The notes: a model not told the origin generated them from the sequence alone. A stretch of 64,000 nucleotides of DNA from Prorocentrum cordatum (GCA_963575745.1 CAUYUJ010016715.1:327501-391500); one strand, 5' to 3'; shown: positions 1-10,640, numbered from the stretch's first letter. Made by a program: numbers and translations.

Positions 1-322
1 TGGTTTTCAAAATGTGGCTCTCGCCTTAGCGCCGCGCATACTCGTTTTCAACATTTACAACAAAATCTTCACATATTGAGGGCGGATCCTTTTCAAAATG
101 TGGCTCTCGCATTGGCGCCGCGCGCGCTCGTATTAAACAGTTGCAAGACTTTCGCGGATTGAGGGCGGGTGGTTTTCAAAATGTGGCTCTCGGCATAGCG
201 CCGCCCATACTCGTTTTAAAACTCTGCCAGAGCTTAACGGATTGAGGGCGGCTCCTTTTCAAAATGTGGCTAACGCCTTAGCGCCGCGCATCCTCCTCTG
301 AACAATTGCAAGAGTTTCACAA
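1..322. repeat. 83-86 bp tandem (satellite-like) repeat
   Basis: About 3.8 tandem copies of a unit beginning TTTTCAAAATGTGGCT. The motif TCAAAATG starts at 7, 93, 176 and 259, giving periods of 86, 83 and 83. Each unit continues with a conserved AGCGCCGCGC block and ends ATTGAGGGCGG. The array runs off the left edge of the window, so its real length is unknown. The last unit loses similarity near 320. Confidence 0.9.
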
Positions 323-956
323 GATCCCATGATTCCGAATTGTCAAGACGCAGCAGTCAGGTTGATACGCGGCGTTGAAACCCCGAGAACAATCTTTGTG
401 GCATGCTTCAGGATATTCAAACGGTTGTCTTCCAACCAGGCAGTTCCCTCAATGGAAATGAACCTTTGTATAGGCTCATGGAGAGGGAGCTTGGAGGGAG
501 GGTTGATTCCAACATCGTTGATGACCCTTGGGCTTACACTGGTCTTCCTCCTCCTCCTCCTCCTCCTCCTCCTCCTCCTCCCGGGCGGGCCGCCGGCCTT
601 CCATTGGTCCTGAGAAGAAAAGCCGCCAGCAGCATGCAGTCTCAAGACGAAGCCAGGGCGAAAATGACATCAGATGAGATTTTCACAAATCCCACCAGCT
701 CTCTGGGCGCAAGTGGTCTCACGAAATTCGTCTTCCTTCTTCCCACCCAAAAAAAAACCTTCAGCCCCTACGGGGGCTGACCCCTCCCCTTTAACCCATG
801 CCCTGGATTTTTTTTGGGGGGTGGTTTCGCGGGGTGTCAGGGCGTCCAAAACGGCCTCGGCGACTTGGCCCAAAGCATTGGTTTTACTAAGGTGTTGGTC
901 CCATGTTGGCCTCGTTGTTTTTTTTTGGGGGGGGGGCTGAAAAATATCCCACCTCC
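323..956. other. no gene recognised; (TCC)n and small hairpin
   Basis: The open frames here exist only because of a TCC array (about 546-581) and GC-rich sequence. A perfect 8-bp stem hairpin, TCAGCCCC-TACG-GGGGCTGA, lies at 761-780 after an A-run. Nothing identifies it as a terminator or other regulatory site. Confidence 0.5.
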
Positions 957-1200
957 TCCTTTGACTGATGGCTTCCAAGATGGCCCCACGAGGCATTCCA
1001 GGGCTCCCAAGAGGGCTCCAATAGAGCCCCAACAGGGCCCCAAGAGGGCCCCACGACTCCTAAAAGAGCCCCAAGGGAGTTCCAATACTCTTCCAAAGAG
1101 CCCCAGGAGAGCTCCAAGAGGCGATTTTGAGGACTCCTGGGAAGGGGCCGAAATCGATGGCCCCCCATCTTCTGATCGACCCCTCCTTTTCCTCCTCCTC
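957..1200 (+). repeat. degenerate CCAAGAGGGCCCC repeat
   Basis: Short imperfect units around CCAAGAGGGCCCC fill 967-1140, followed by a CCCATCTTCTGATCGA block. The same kind of repeat recurs at 21457-21772, next to a similar CATCTTCTTTGATCGA block, and at 52500-52620. This suggests one dispersed low-complexity family rather than three independent tracts. Confidence 0.65.
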
Positions 1201-1365
1201 TTCCCCTCGCCCCCACGCGGCCCCCAGGGATGGCCCGAAGAGGCCTTCCAAGGCCACCCCCTTGCTCGCAGAGATCTCTCGGTTCATCCTGGTTGCTCGC
1301 TTTGTTTCCCTAGATGTGTCCCTTCGTCCCTTTTTTCCCGTCGGCTCTCGTGGGCAGGGCTTCTG

Positions 1366-2408
1366 GATGGGCTGGTGGGGATACTTTTTTGTTCGCGAGC
1401 GCGCAGGAATGCCAGGCGCCGTCAAGAAACGCGGCTAACAAGAAACGGCCTACATTCCACACAAGAGCGCAAAGGAGCGAGCTACGCTGCGGCTTGAACT
1501 GGTGGGGATATTTGTTTGGTCAGCGGCCGCGGGCGAGCGCGCCGGCGGCGGGTCCAGTCAAAGCGGGGCACGCAGCGACGAATTAAACTAAAGCGGCGGA
1601 GGGCGGCCACACCTAGAGCGGCTAACCGAGGCCTCACGCAGCAACTCAGCGGCGGACCGGCGAGTGGAGGGGGCAGCTGAAACTGAGTCGGACTGCCAGC
1701 GTGCAGGTATGCATGGCGTCGGAAGCACCAGGAAATCGGGACAAACGACGACCAGGGTCAGAAGACGAGGGATTAATGCATGGGCGCGAACCTCGGACAA
1801 CTGCGAGATTACCAGGGTGGGCTGATGGGGATATATTTTTTTGGTCGCGGCCGCCAGCGAAGAGGCAGGCGGCGAACAGGGTGTCCGGGCCGACGAGCAA
1901 GCCTAATTAGCTACAAGACGCGCCGCTAGCCGGGCGGCCCACTCACAAAGCAGCCGCGGGGCTGCGGGGAAGCTGACGGCAAAGGGGCAACCTGGGAAGT
2001 TCGGGCACGTGCAGTGGACAAAATGTCGAGGAATTCGATGCCTGCCGTGAAGAATGACCCACACATCGACATGACGTGTACCGGGGCAAACGTGTCCGTC
2101 ATACTGAGTGGGGGCAGGCGCGAAGCTCGCTGGTGGGGATAGTTGTTGGTCGGCGGCTCCAAGGCAACGGTCAAGGAGCGAAAGCGGCGTCCGGGAGGCG
2201 GAACGGGGCGAATTTGCAAACAAAACCGCCAGCGTCGGCGGGCAAGCTCGCACCTGCAAGACAAACTCGCAGTTGCACATGCACAGAACAAAATGAACTA
2301 AATTCACAAGCAAACGCACATAGGCGCAGCAGCGTGAAACCGAAGTAAACGGGCTGCCGAGAAAAATGTAGCGTGAAGAATTTCGCTATGTCGCTGCTTT
2401 CGGCCTCC
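1366..2408 (+). repeat. dispersed CTGGTGGGGATA-centred units
   Basis: The core CTGGTGGGGATA, usually followed by a T-run and a GGTCGCGGCC-like block, occurs near 1370, 1502, 1817 (as CTGATGGGGATA) and 2131, and again near 22380. The last three local copies are 315 bp apart, and the sequence between them aligns loosely, so this may be a degenerate 315-bp tandem repeat. No coding potential is evident. Confidence 0.5.
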
Positions 2409-2515
2409 GGGGGCCGCTGCCGGGCCTCGGGACCGTCAAAAACGACTCGGGACGAGAAACCCGTCCCAGGGAATGGGTCGAGACCTCTGGGGGTCGACGT
2501 TGTGAACAAATCAAG
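2409..2515 (-). repeat. dispersed repeat family B, minus copy
   Basis: The reverse complement matches 3366-3475 over about 100 bases, including TCGACCCCCAGAGG, CGTCCCGAGTCGTT and GGCCCGGC. Partial members are seen at 11655-11735 (-), 39752-39835 (+), 40190-40275 (+), 49905-49960 (-) and 51560-51620 (-). Confidence 0.75.
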
Positions 2516-2597
2516 ACGTCATGGGGTCTGGGGAGGAGGGAGGATGAGCAGGAATATAAGATGAAGCCAGGACGAGGATAACATCGGGTAAGGAGGA

Positions 2598-2728
2598 ATC
2601 GAGAATCTTTGAGGTCGAGCGGCTCTGGAGGATGTCTCGGGCGGCGCCGCGGCCTTCTCAGATCGTTCTGGAACTCTCTGAGAGCGTTCCAGAACTCTCG
2701 GGAACGGATGTATCCTCGTCCTAGCCCC
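2598..2728 (+). repeat. dispersed repeat family K, copy 1
   Basis: About 125 bp aligning with 4155-4285: a shared GCGGCTCT, then GGGCG(G)CGCCGCG, then a TTCTCAGAnCG block with several interleaved GAGAGCG/CAGAACnCTC half-palindromes, ending GGAnGnATCC. Both copies are in the same orientation. Confidence 0.65.
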
Positions 2729-3365
2729 ATCCGAAGTCAGACCGTATAGGAAGGATGCGCAGTAAGGATATCAGGGCCCTGGAAGGCCATGTTGACGTTC
2801 TTCGAACGGGGCTGGCCAGCGAAAGGTGCCATGGATGGGCCGAAGGGGCAAGGATGCAGGGGTAATCTAGGAGAGGCGAACCCCCCTCTCTGGAGATTGA
2901 AGACTTCCCCGCAGGGGCCCTGTCCCTTCGGAGAGACCTTCTCCAAAGGCTTCCTGGGCGGCAGGCGGACTTCTGGGAGGCGGGAGGGGCCCTTCGATCT
3001 GTGCGCCGCCAGGCTCCTCCTTGAGCTTCTGGCACACCCGCTTCCGAGCCACGTCCGTGGCGCTCGGCTTCTTTTTCTTCTTCTTCCTGCGGGCAGGGGG
3101 GGTGAAGGGCGCTGACGATGACTGGACTCTGCCGCCTGCTGGGCGGACGCACGAGAGAATGACGACGGAGACGGTGAGCCCCTAGGGGTGCAGGGTGCAG
3201 GGTGCGCCAAGTGACGACGATGAGAACGGCGGTGGTGCTGACGATGGTGTTCTTTGGTCCGTCGCGCGTGCACGCGGCCGACCTCTAACTCACGAAGGCC
3301 TCTCGGAGCTTGCCCCTCTGGCGTCTGGCTGAGAACCCAGACTCCCGACGTCACGGTTGTCTCCA
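2729..3365. other. no gene recognised
   Basis: GC-rich sequence with overlapping open frames on both strands and no recognisable domain. I see no reason to call any of them a gene. Confidence 0.4.
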
Positions 3366-3475
3366 AGCGTCGACCCCCAGAGGTGTCGACCCATGTTCCC
3401 AGGGCCGGCTTGTCGTCCCGAGTCGTTCTTGGACGGCCCCAGGGCCCGGCGAGGGCCCCCAGAGGCCGCCGCCAT
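3366..3475 (+). repeat. dispersed repeat family B, plus copy
   Basis: Best-preserved plus-strand member of the family also seen inverted at 2409-2515. It contains CGTCGACCCCCAGAGG, CGTCCCGAGTCGTTCTTGGA and CCCGGCGAGGGCCCCC. Confidence 0.75.
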
Positions 3476-3730
3476 GACTGATCCACGGCGCCAGAGGGCT
3501 CTGGGCAGCGCAGGCGACGGCTCCACCCCGCACCCAGCGCTGAGCGGGGGCGGCAGCGGAGCGCGGGCTGGCGCGGCCCACGCCAAGCGCCGCCTCCGGG
3601 GCGCGACCCCGCGCCCGCGCCGCGCCGCGCGGCGCCGCCCTGCGGCCCTGCGCCTCCCGGCCGGCCCCTCTCCGCCGAGCGCGACTGGGGCAACAAGAAC
3701 AGGCGCTCGACCTTCGATCCATGCCCCGTT
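3476..3730. other. high-GC stretch, nothing recognised
   Basis: CG-saturated sequence that is open in several frames on both strands. No domain or repeat was identified. Confidence 0.4.
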
Positions 3731-3862
3731 CGGTGGTTCAAAGACGGGGTCCTGAGGGATGGGATCCTCCCAGGACAGGAAGGATCCAAGTGTGGTCCAA
3801 CGTTGCTTGAGGCACCTCGCCCTCAGGACCCCACCGCTCAGGACCCCATCTTCGAACCACCG
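3731..3862. repeat. 132-bp foldback element
   Basis: Left arm 3731-3755, starting CGGTGGTTC and ending GGGGTCCTG, is the reverse complement of right arm 3839-3862 with about 2 mismatches in 24. This is a MITE-like shape; no target-site duplication is obvious by eye. Confidence 0.7.
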
Positions 3863-4154
3863 ATTCAGGGCCTCTGCTAACGACCCGACCCCACGAAGGG
3901 CCAGAGCGAGGATATGGTCAAAATCCTGGCATTCGGGGCCACGCTGTTTTGTCCATGCCCTGCTGCACCTGGCGCCCAGAGTGGGGATCTGGCCGCAGGG
4001 GTATGGATCGAATGTCGATCGCCGGAAGAAGGGATCTGGCCGCACGCCGGAGCGACCCGAGGCCTCAGGAGTGGCTTCGAGGTGCGCGGCTTGCCGATCG
4101 CTTCACGCGGCGCGACAGCGGCTAGTAGACGGGGACAACATCGGACAGGGGCAA

Positions 4155-4285
4155 ATCGGACATCTCTAAGACCGGGCGGCTCTCACGATGCACCGGGCGC
4201 CGCGCACTTCTCAGAGCGCTCCGAAACGCCTCGAGAGCGCTGCAGAACGCTCCGGATACATCCTTGCAGCCCCGCTGGAGTGGCG
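4155..4285 (+). repeat. dispersed repeat family K, copy 2
   Basis: Matches 2598-2728 in the same orientation, sharing the CTTCTCAGAGCG block and the GGATACATCC end. Confidence 0.65.
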
Positions 4286-4350
4286 GCCCCCTGAGATCCG
4301 ACGTCCCAAAACACAAATGCCACATCTCTGAAGATCACGGCAAAGGAGCC

Positions 4351-4480
4351 CCAGACCCAGTCTCTCTGCGGCGTTTTCCGAGCAGCATCGCTCTGTGACT
4401 GCCCGGGAGGCCGAAGTCGGGCGAAGCAACATTCGAGCATCATCGATCTGTGATTGTCCGGGGGCTCGAGATCGGGCGAA
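4351..4480 (+). repeat. dispersed repeat family C, one full and one half copy
   Basis: 4351-4412 aligns with 11970-12038 and 40747-40811: CCCAnTCTCT, then GGCnTTTnCCGAGC, then CTGTGAnnG and GGGnCCCGAA. A second half copy (GATCTGTGATTG, then GGGGGCTCGA) follows at 4440-4480. Other half copies lie at 24690-24735 (-), 25000-25035 (-) and 50245-50300 (+). Confidence 0.7.
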
Positions 4481-4837
4481 ACTGCCCAGCGTGAACAGCC
4501 CTGCAACGCGCCCGGATCTTCGAGTAGGGGATCCACCACAGCATTGGTTTCCCCAGAAATTGATTTCCTCGTCGAATCCGCGGGAAATAAGTGGAACGAT
4601 CCGTGAGCAGTCGAACCATTTGTTCCGGGAAAAATCGATTCTGGGGTAAACTGATCCTGCAGTCGATCCCCCTACTCGAGAAACGAGGGCCCGCGCGCCT
4701 GGGCCTGGCCCTCCCGCGCCCGCCGGAGGCAGGCGCACGCCGCGCGTCGCCGCGGCGAGGGACCGCTGCCGCACGCAGCTCGGAAGACACCACGGCCGCT
4801 GCCCCGCCCTCGGTCAGGAGGCCGCATGCGAGCCCTA

Positions 4838-5022
4838 CGGCAGGTTCGTGTCGTGTCGACCTGGGCGTTGGTTCCTGGCACCGCGGGGATGGTTCAGCCT
4901 TGAACAATCGGCCGTTTCCGAAACGTCCCATCGCTCGACATCGACCGATTCTGGGTCGCAGGAGGCGTTCAACTTTGAACGCCGGCGGCGGGGTCGCCGC
5001 CGGTCGACACCACGCGAGCATG
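4838..5022 (+). repeat. dispersed repeat family A, copy 1
   Basis: About 185 bp beginning CGGCAGGTTCGTGTCGTG, with TTGAACnATCGGC in the middle and GGGGTCGCCGCC-GTCGACAC near the end. It aligns nearly end to end with 26169-26352 and more loosely with 5394-5590, all in the same orientation. Confidence 0.8.
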
Positions 5023-5129
5023 CCACCACCCCACGATTTCTAAGGGGGGATGTGGGGTTGACTTTCGTTCGGGACCTCCCGAGCGAAGTGAACCCCACCT
5101 CCCCCCCAAAAAAAATCGTGGGTTGGTGA
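5023..5129. repeat. 107-bp foldback (MITE-like) element
   Basis: Near-complete inverted repeat. Left arm from about 5025 (CACC, CCCACGATTT, GGATGTGGGGTT, ending TTCGGGA) pairs with the right arm ending near 5128 (TCCCGAGCGAAGTG, ACCCCACC, AAATCGTGGG, GGTG). It sits directly after a family A copy. Confidence 0.8.
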
Positions 5130-5393
5130 GGTAGGGTTCGCATGTGGCCGCCGATCGGTTATGCAGCGTGGGCAGCGAACCCGACGACGCCGACGGCCGA
5201 CGCCGACGCGGCGCCCGACGGTACCCCGCCCGACGGCGCCCCGCACCGGAGTCGGCCGCCACGGCATCGAGCGCCAGCGGGCGGGCTGAGCCGCTCGCCC
5301 TGCCGCGCTCGCCCCCCATCCAGGTTGGGACTCCGAGGCGAGATCCAATCGCGGCGACGAGAAGCCCACGCCGGATACCCACAAACCGCCCTG

Positions 5394-5590
5394 CCGCAGG
5401 TGCGTGTCGTGACGTCCCTGGCGTGGGCTTTCGACGCGGCGCTGATGGCTCCACCTCGAACGATCGGCGGCCAGATCGTTCCAGGCCGACTCTGAGCCAC
5501 ACGCCGCCTTCGGCCTGGAACGCCCGCCCTGGGATCGTAGCCGCGTGGGCGCTGCGGGAACTGGCCGCAGGCAAGGAACGGGCGTCGGTG
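5394..5590 (+). repeat. dispersed repeat family A, diverged copy
   Basis: Shares CCGCAGGTGCGTGTCGTGACG and CGAACGATCGGCGGCC with the other two copies but is clearly more diverged. Confidence 0.6.
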
Positions 5591-5906
5591 CGCAGCTTCC
5601 GGGGGCACCGGGGTGGGGGTGGCACCTCAAGCGCGCGGACCAGAGTTGGGGGGGCGGGGCGCCTGCGGGCCCCCACGGGGTGACGCTAGACAGTCACCGA
5701 GTTTTCTTTTGACGGTCGCGGAATGATGGGCCTGCTCCCCACCGCCACCACCATAAGTTGGAGGGGGAGGGGGTCCTCTTCACTCCTCATGATCCTCCTC
5801 GCACGAGGCCGCAGGCGGACACGTCCAAGATCACAGCCGATCGAGCGCCCACCGAGACGTGGGAACTAGATCCCTGACCTTGTCGGCAGGAATAGGGCGG
5901 CAGCGC

Positions 5907-6837
5907 TCAGAGTGGATGTGAGAGAAGAGAATGGTGGCACCGGCAGAAGCGCGCGAGGACGAACGAGAGGGGAGGGCGAGACCGAGACGGCCAAGAGAAG
6001 AGGTGGAACAGAAAACGTGGACATCCAGATCGAGCATGGTTGCTAGATGTCGTGCAAAAGCGAGGGTACTGCCAATAATGAACAGTGTCACCAAGCCCAT
6101 CAGGACAGCCAAGCATGCACGGCATATGTTCTTGAAACCTCTTGTCGGTGGCCCATCTACCAATCAACATGTCTACGACGGCCATGGGAAAAGAAACCGA
6201 CGACCTCGAACCCACAGCACGAACCTCGCCCCGCGGAAGAAGGCGGGCCTCTCCAAGCGAGATGGGCATCCATTGCGCCAACCGAGAGGCGAACACCTCC
6301 GCCAGACAGGGGGGATTTAAAGTCTCTGAAATTTTGAGCTCGAGCAAACGTTGAACTTTGAATTTCGCAGGCTCGGGCGTTTCGGCGAGAGCCGCGTCGA
6401 GAGAAGCGATGGCAACATGAGCGGCGTCAGAGATGCGAAAGTGGGAGAGGTGGGAAGGCGCCAACAGGAGAGAGCCGAGCGGCCGCGGGAAGGCAGCGTC
6501 AGCGGCGGCAAGAACTGACAGGAGGCAGGGGGGCGCCAGACAGAAGGGGACAAAGAGCGAGAATGGATGCGATACACCATGGGCAAAGAATCCTCTGCCG
6601 CAGATTGCAGAAGAGGCATGACTTCTCGCCGTGAGAACAAGGGCAATCTACTAGCACGAATGATTGCTGCAATTGCGGTCGCATGGGCGCCGGTGACCTT
6701 TGGACCTCCCCAAGAAGCCAAGTCAAACCAGCCGGCGCGCGGGGGCGCGCAGCTGGGGCCCTGAATAATTCCGCAAACGGCGCTGGCTCTTGACGGGCAA
6801 AATCCAGCGGCAAAGGGAGAAAATGCGCCACACACAA
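5907..6837 (-). pseudogene. LINE C-terminal remnant with Cys/His motif
   Basis: Two minus-strand fragments: 6499-6837, and 5907-6464, which contains MPCMLGCPDGLGDTVHYW. This is the spaced Cys, Cys, His pattern typical of the C-terminal zinc-knuckle-like region of LINE ORF2. The sequence is frameshifted relative to the RT remnant. Confidence 0.6.
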
Positions 6838-6989
6838 AAGAACAGAGGCAACTCGACTTTCATAGTTGACCGCCGTCGCCGAAAACGGAGCTCCCTGACC
6901 AGCAAGGTCCGAGCCGCGATCCTGCAGTTTGGCGACGGGGGCTCTCGGGGAGTGGAGACCGGCCGCAGGGCCAAGCCATGGCCTGAGGC

Positions 6990-7640
6990 ATTAAAGAACG
7001 TCAACTGCAGCAAAGGAGGCCCGCTCACTCAGATGTTGGGAGACCCACCTCGAGTACCTGCGGGCGCGCATGTCCGAGCACCCCTCCGCCAGCGGCAAGA
7101 TTTTGCACTTGGGCGGCTTCAGCTGAAGCGCGGCGACCCGCGCAATAGCGCGGAAGATGCGGTAGAGGATGCTCAAATTATCAAGTTTGCGAAGAACGGC
7201 TCCACTGCCATCGGCGCACGCACGAGCAATGCAAGCATTTTCACGTCGCAGCGAGTGATCGATATCCCTCAAGAAGCAATCCGCTGCGAAGAGGAATCCC
7301 CGAGGCGGGGCATCCTTGAACTATGCCCCGGGACTGGGAGAACAAGAAAACCTGAGTGGGCATTAAGGCGCCATAGCACAGCGCGGTCGTATAGATCGTT
7401 AGCACCAGCATCTTGAGAGGCTCGGGAAGAAGCGCCGCACCCAGTACGCGGCGAAGCCACGCATGACCAAGACTGGGAAAGGCCTGGCCGGAGTCGAAAA
7501 GGACAGGGGCTGGCAAGTGGATCAGAGCCGACGTCGACATCGAATAGATACAAGCGATCGCGCCGATCTCGACAACGTGTTGCCCCCGAAATTGCGGGCA
7601 CGAATGAACCCTCTCTGAGCGTTGGTCGACGTCTCAGGCA
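6990..7640 (-). pseudogene. LINE reverse transcriptase remnant
   Basis: Reverse transcriptase landmarks on the minus strand: FDSGQAFPSLGHAWLRRVL (motif A region, about 7440-7510), FSQSRGIVQGCPASG (motif B, about 7300-7340), then FAADCFLRDIDHS where motif C (normally F/YADD) should be, about 7265-7295. Downstream LQLKPPKCKILPL matches the palm/thumb segment common in these elements. Motif C reads AADC rather than ADD and a frameshift separates it from motif B, so catalysis is lost. Confidence 0.85.
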
Positions 7641-8779
7641 TGACTCGAATCAACGACAAGAACGACACGGCCGTGCTGATTCTGTTATCGGTACTTTTTC
7701 AGCCCGAGGGGCCGAATGCCACTCGCGTCGCGCATGCATGTGTCGGCGCCATTCACCTCCCCCCTTCCTCCGGCATGAATATCATGAGCGCGCCGTTGCA
7801 CGACCAATGCACGGGGCCCACATGCGAGGATCCAGCAGAAGCCTCGAAGAGCACTTCGCGCGCGCGAGGTCAACACTTAAGAACGCCATGAGGCAGGGCA
7901 TTGGGGCCAGGAGGGGAATCAGAAACACAAGCTAGCAGCGCATCTAGCCAGATCGCGAAAACGAGGAGGAGGGGGGGCCCGATAATCACATTGCGAACAC
8001 AAGCTGTCAAGATATAGTTGCCCGTGAACTGGTTTCGCTGAAAAGACCCCTCCCCGACGACTGGCAACCTCATTTTGCGCGTCGGTCTGCGCGGTGAGCA
8101 CGCGGCCCCCTGTTCTGACCCCAAAGAGCTGGGGGCGCCTATCACGCGGGGCCCGCGGGCGACTGCGGCGAACCAGATGACGCAGTCTCTGGCGAACCTT
8201 CCTTCGCTTGGATTCCGACTTCGCGGCCGCGTGCTGGGCCTGCGCCCCGCGCTGCTGCATCTCGGCGCCCTGGCATTGAAGTGCGCCCAGCAGATCAGAA
8301 AACTTCCGGGGGGCCCCTCAGGGAGGCCCGAGGCGGGGGGCCCAGGGGGTCAACGTCCACGAACTCTTGGGCGGTGGGGCATTGGAGGAGTCGGCGAGCC
8401 AGAATCGCATCGCTCCTCCAAACAGCGCGGCTGATAGACCGCACAATCATCATTTTGCCCAAAAGATCCGTCGGGCTCTCCCGGAAAAGGGCGTTTCTGG
8501 ATTGACGAGGTCCGTCTTTCAAAATCTTTTCATGGAACGTCTGTTCCTGGGGCGGGCCACGCCCAGGGACGTCGCGCCGGCCCCAGCCGGACAAACTCCT
8601 TGAACTTCGAAGGCTGGGAAAACTGATTGGCGAGGAGCCTATTATCTTCAGCAGGGTGGGGGGGGCGCGATGCCGAGGATGAACCGGGTGATATGATATA
8701 TTTTCCAGAGGTTCAAGCATCTCGACGAGTCGGGCTTCCACCTGGAGACACGTGAGGCAATGCCCTGGGGGACTCGTAG

Positions 8780-9490
8780 AAATCCGATTCATCTTTGAGG
8801 CGTTGTCCTTGACTCCGTCGCAATGGTGAGGCTCGATGCTGTCGACCTACACTGACGCGAATAAGGCTTCCTGCCCAACTGAAGCACGCCGCCGCCTCCA
8901 ATCCGGAAGCGCAGCGGCAGGTCGCAGATGATCGGGCGGCGCGCGCTGCTGGGGGGCCCCGAACAGAGGTTAAAATCGCCAGCGAGCACGAGGATATACC
9001 GATCTTGGGCCTGTCGAGCGAATGCGAGCTCCTGCTCTAGGTGGGTCGATAGCCCTCGTCGTCATCTCAGTCGTCAAACCATGATTGCGCATGTTGAAGA
9101 GGGTGATGGAGCGCGGGGAGCCTGGATTCGAATCGGACGAAATAGGTCCCAAGTCTAGCTCTAGCAGACAGTGCAGGACTCTCCCAGAGACCACAATTTC
9201 GGATTCGCACTGCGCGAGCGGATGGAATCCATTCTCGAGAGTAGGACATATAGTGGCAACTCCTCCTCGCGCTTTCGTGAAGGACGCCTGCCCAAAGAAA
9301 ATGCGACGGGAGAAGCCGAGGAAGTCGGAGAGGTCGTAGATACTACAATGAGTCTCTTGCAACGCAATGATAGAGCTGGCCTTTCGGATGTTGGTTAAGT
9401 CGGAGAGCTTGGAAGAGCGGGTGGGATGGTCATGATGACAAAAGAGCTCGAGCGTTCCAAGTGCATGGCGTCAAACACCTGGCCTCCAGC
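8780..9490 (-). pseudogene. LINE endonuclease (EEP family) remnant
   Basis: Endonuclease/exonuclease/phosphatase fold signatures in order on the minus strand: TWNARALL (about 9440-9465), LQETHC (about 9350), KARGGVATI, and AGDFNLC (about 8965-8985). In intact elements this domain nicks the target DNA for target-primed reverse transcription. The usual SDH motif region is degenerate (KIIGSSPISF, about 8640). The domain is split across two frames and is not expected to be active. Confidence 0.8.
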
Positions 9491-10445
9491 GGCGTTCCTC
9501 CAAGAACGCGAAAGAGATTGCTGAAGGCTCCACGTAGCATTGTCCGATAACTCCTGAAAGCGCCACGAAGCTTCTGCTCAACCTGGTTATTGTCGATGCC
9601 GGGCGCACGCCGATTGGCACTCTCCCACTCCATGGTCGGGAGCGAGTTGTCACGCTTCGGCGTGAGCTTCATGAACGGCTTCCACTGCGACGACACCACA
9701 CCGGTGTGGTGGTCCACGAAGAAGCGGAGCGACAGGTACGACTCCACCAATATGTTGCGCCGCGTCTTGGTCGCAATCTCCTGATTGATCTGCTTAGGGT
9801 TCCTACCCAAGGACATTAAGAGCTCGGTCGGCAGGTTATTGCCGTTGGCCTGCACGTTGAAGCGGCGATATGATCCATCAGCATTGCGAAGAGCCCCAAG
9901 GGCCTGACAGACACGACGTGCTGCCCAACAAGGCGCGCCTTTGCACTTGACGACGTATCGTTTAGCAGCAAGTTCACCTTGAACTTGCCAAAATTCATTT
10001 TCCCAGCTGGCGTCCGCAAGCCAACCAAAGACAGCGGTAACCACTCGATTTTGTGGCACCACGTGGGGGCACCTGACGATGATGAGCGTGGGGCCACCTC
10101 GCGATCGAACTCACGGTTGGCGGTGGTCTCGACGGCGCAGGTGTCAGTCTCCGAGGCGACGGTGTGGAAGCGTGCCTTGAGCGTTTCCAGTTCGTCCGTG
10201 AGCCGCAGGATGGTCGAGTCCGTGTTGTCCATGCGGTGCTCCAATTTGGCGAAGCGGTCCTGGATGGGCTGATCGATGGACAGGTAGTGGTCGTTTACGG
10301 TTTTGTTGAGCTTAGAGAAGGCCTCCTGCATGCACGCCATGGCCTGGCACATCTCAGACATGGTGGCGTCCACATGCTTCCGAATATCATCAGCATCAGA
10401 ATGAGTAATGGGCCGCTGCGGCGACCGCGACCGAGGAGTGACCAC
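9430..10445 (-). pseudogene. LINE ORF1-like remnant
   Basis: From about 10445 the minus strand reads a heptad-rich segment (about 100 residues with spaced M, L and I, e.g. AFSKLNKTVNDHYLS) predicted to form a coiled coil. After a frameshift near 10.09-10.11 kb it continues as VVPQNRVVTAVFGWLADASW and further conserved-looking sequence to about 9500. This matches the general shape of ORF1 proteins of non-LTR elements, which bind the element RNA. The frame then runs on to the endonuclease start (TPCTWNARALL), so ORF1 and the endonuclease may originally have been one reading frame. The assignment rests on layout and the downstream domains rather than on a specific ORF1 signature. Confidence 0.65.
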
Positions 10446-10568
10446 TCATTTGTCAGGCAAGACCTCTCTTGCCTGTCTGCTGCAAAGTGTAAAGTGAGGG
10501 AGAAAAATAAGGAAAGAGATGTCCGCCTCTGCTTGCACAGAGGTATGCTCACTGGTGTGGGCTGCCCG

Positions 10569-10605
10569 CTCATGCCAAAAATGGCTAGAGCCAAAATGGC
10601 AACGG
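10569..10605 (-). other. tandem relict spliced-leader sequences
   Basis: On the minus strand, 10605-10585 reads CCGTTGCCATTTTGG followed by CTCTAG. This differs from the conserved dinoflagellate spliced leader (CCGTAGCCATTTTGG + CTCAAG) at two positions. It is followed directly by a 5'-truncated second copy, CCATTTTTGGCATGAG (10584-10569). Loss of the leading CCGTAG in the inner copy is what is expected when a new leader is spliced onto the AG inside an older one. It lies 124 bp upstream of the LINE ORF1 start, on the same strand. Confidence 0.85.
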
Positions 10606-10606
10606 C

Positions 10607-10640
10607 CCTCCTCCTCCTCCTCCTCCTCCTCCTCCTCCTT
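10607..10640. repeat. (TCC)n microsatellite
   Basis: About 11 TCC units (GGA on the strand of the LINE), immediately upstream of the spliced-leader relics. Confidence 0.95.

Larger units (their letters stand above)
5850..10445 (-). mobile_element. degenerate LINE (non-LTR retrotransposon)
   Basis: A minus-strand series of fragments in the order expected for a dinoflagellate LINE: a coiled-coil ORF1-like part, an apurinic endonuclease, a reverse transcriptase and a cysteine/histidine-rich C-terminal part. Frames change repeatedly, key residues are lost and stops interrupt the domains, so this is a dead copy about 4.6 kb long. The 3' limit is approximate. Just upstream on the same strand are tandem spliced-leader relics (10569-10605) and a GGA array, suggesting the transcript was trans-spliced before it was copied back into DNA. 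Confidence 0.85.

Noticed and set aside
1-322. AGCCACATTTTGAAAA (minus) in the left tandem array as leader relics
   Set aside because: An internal CA insertion breaks the match and flanks do not resemble the leader; better explained as a satellite unit.
761-780. Hairpin as a transcription terminator
   Set aside because: No adjacent gene and a eukaryotic context; recorded only as a hairpin.
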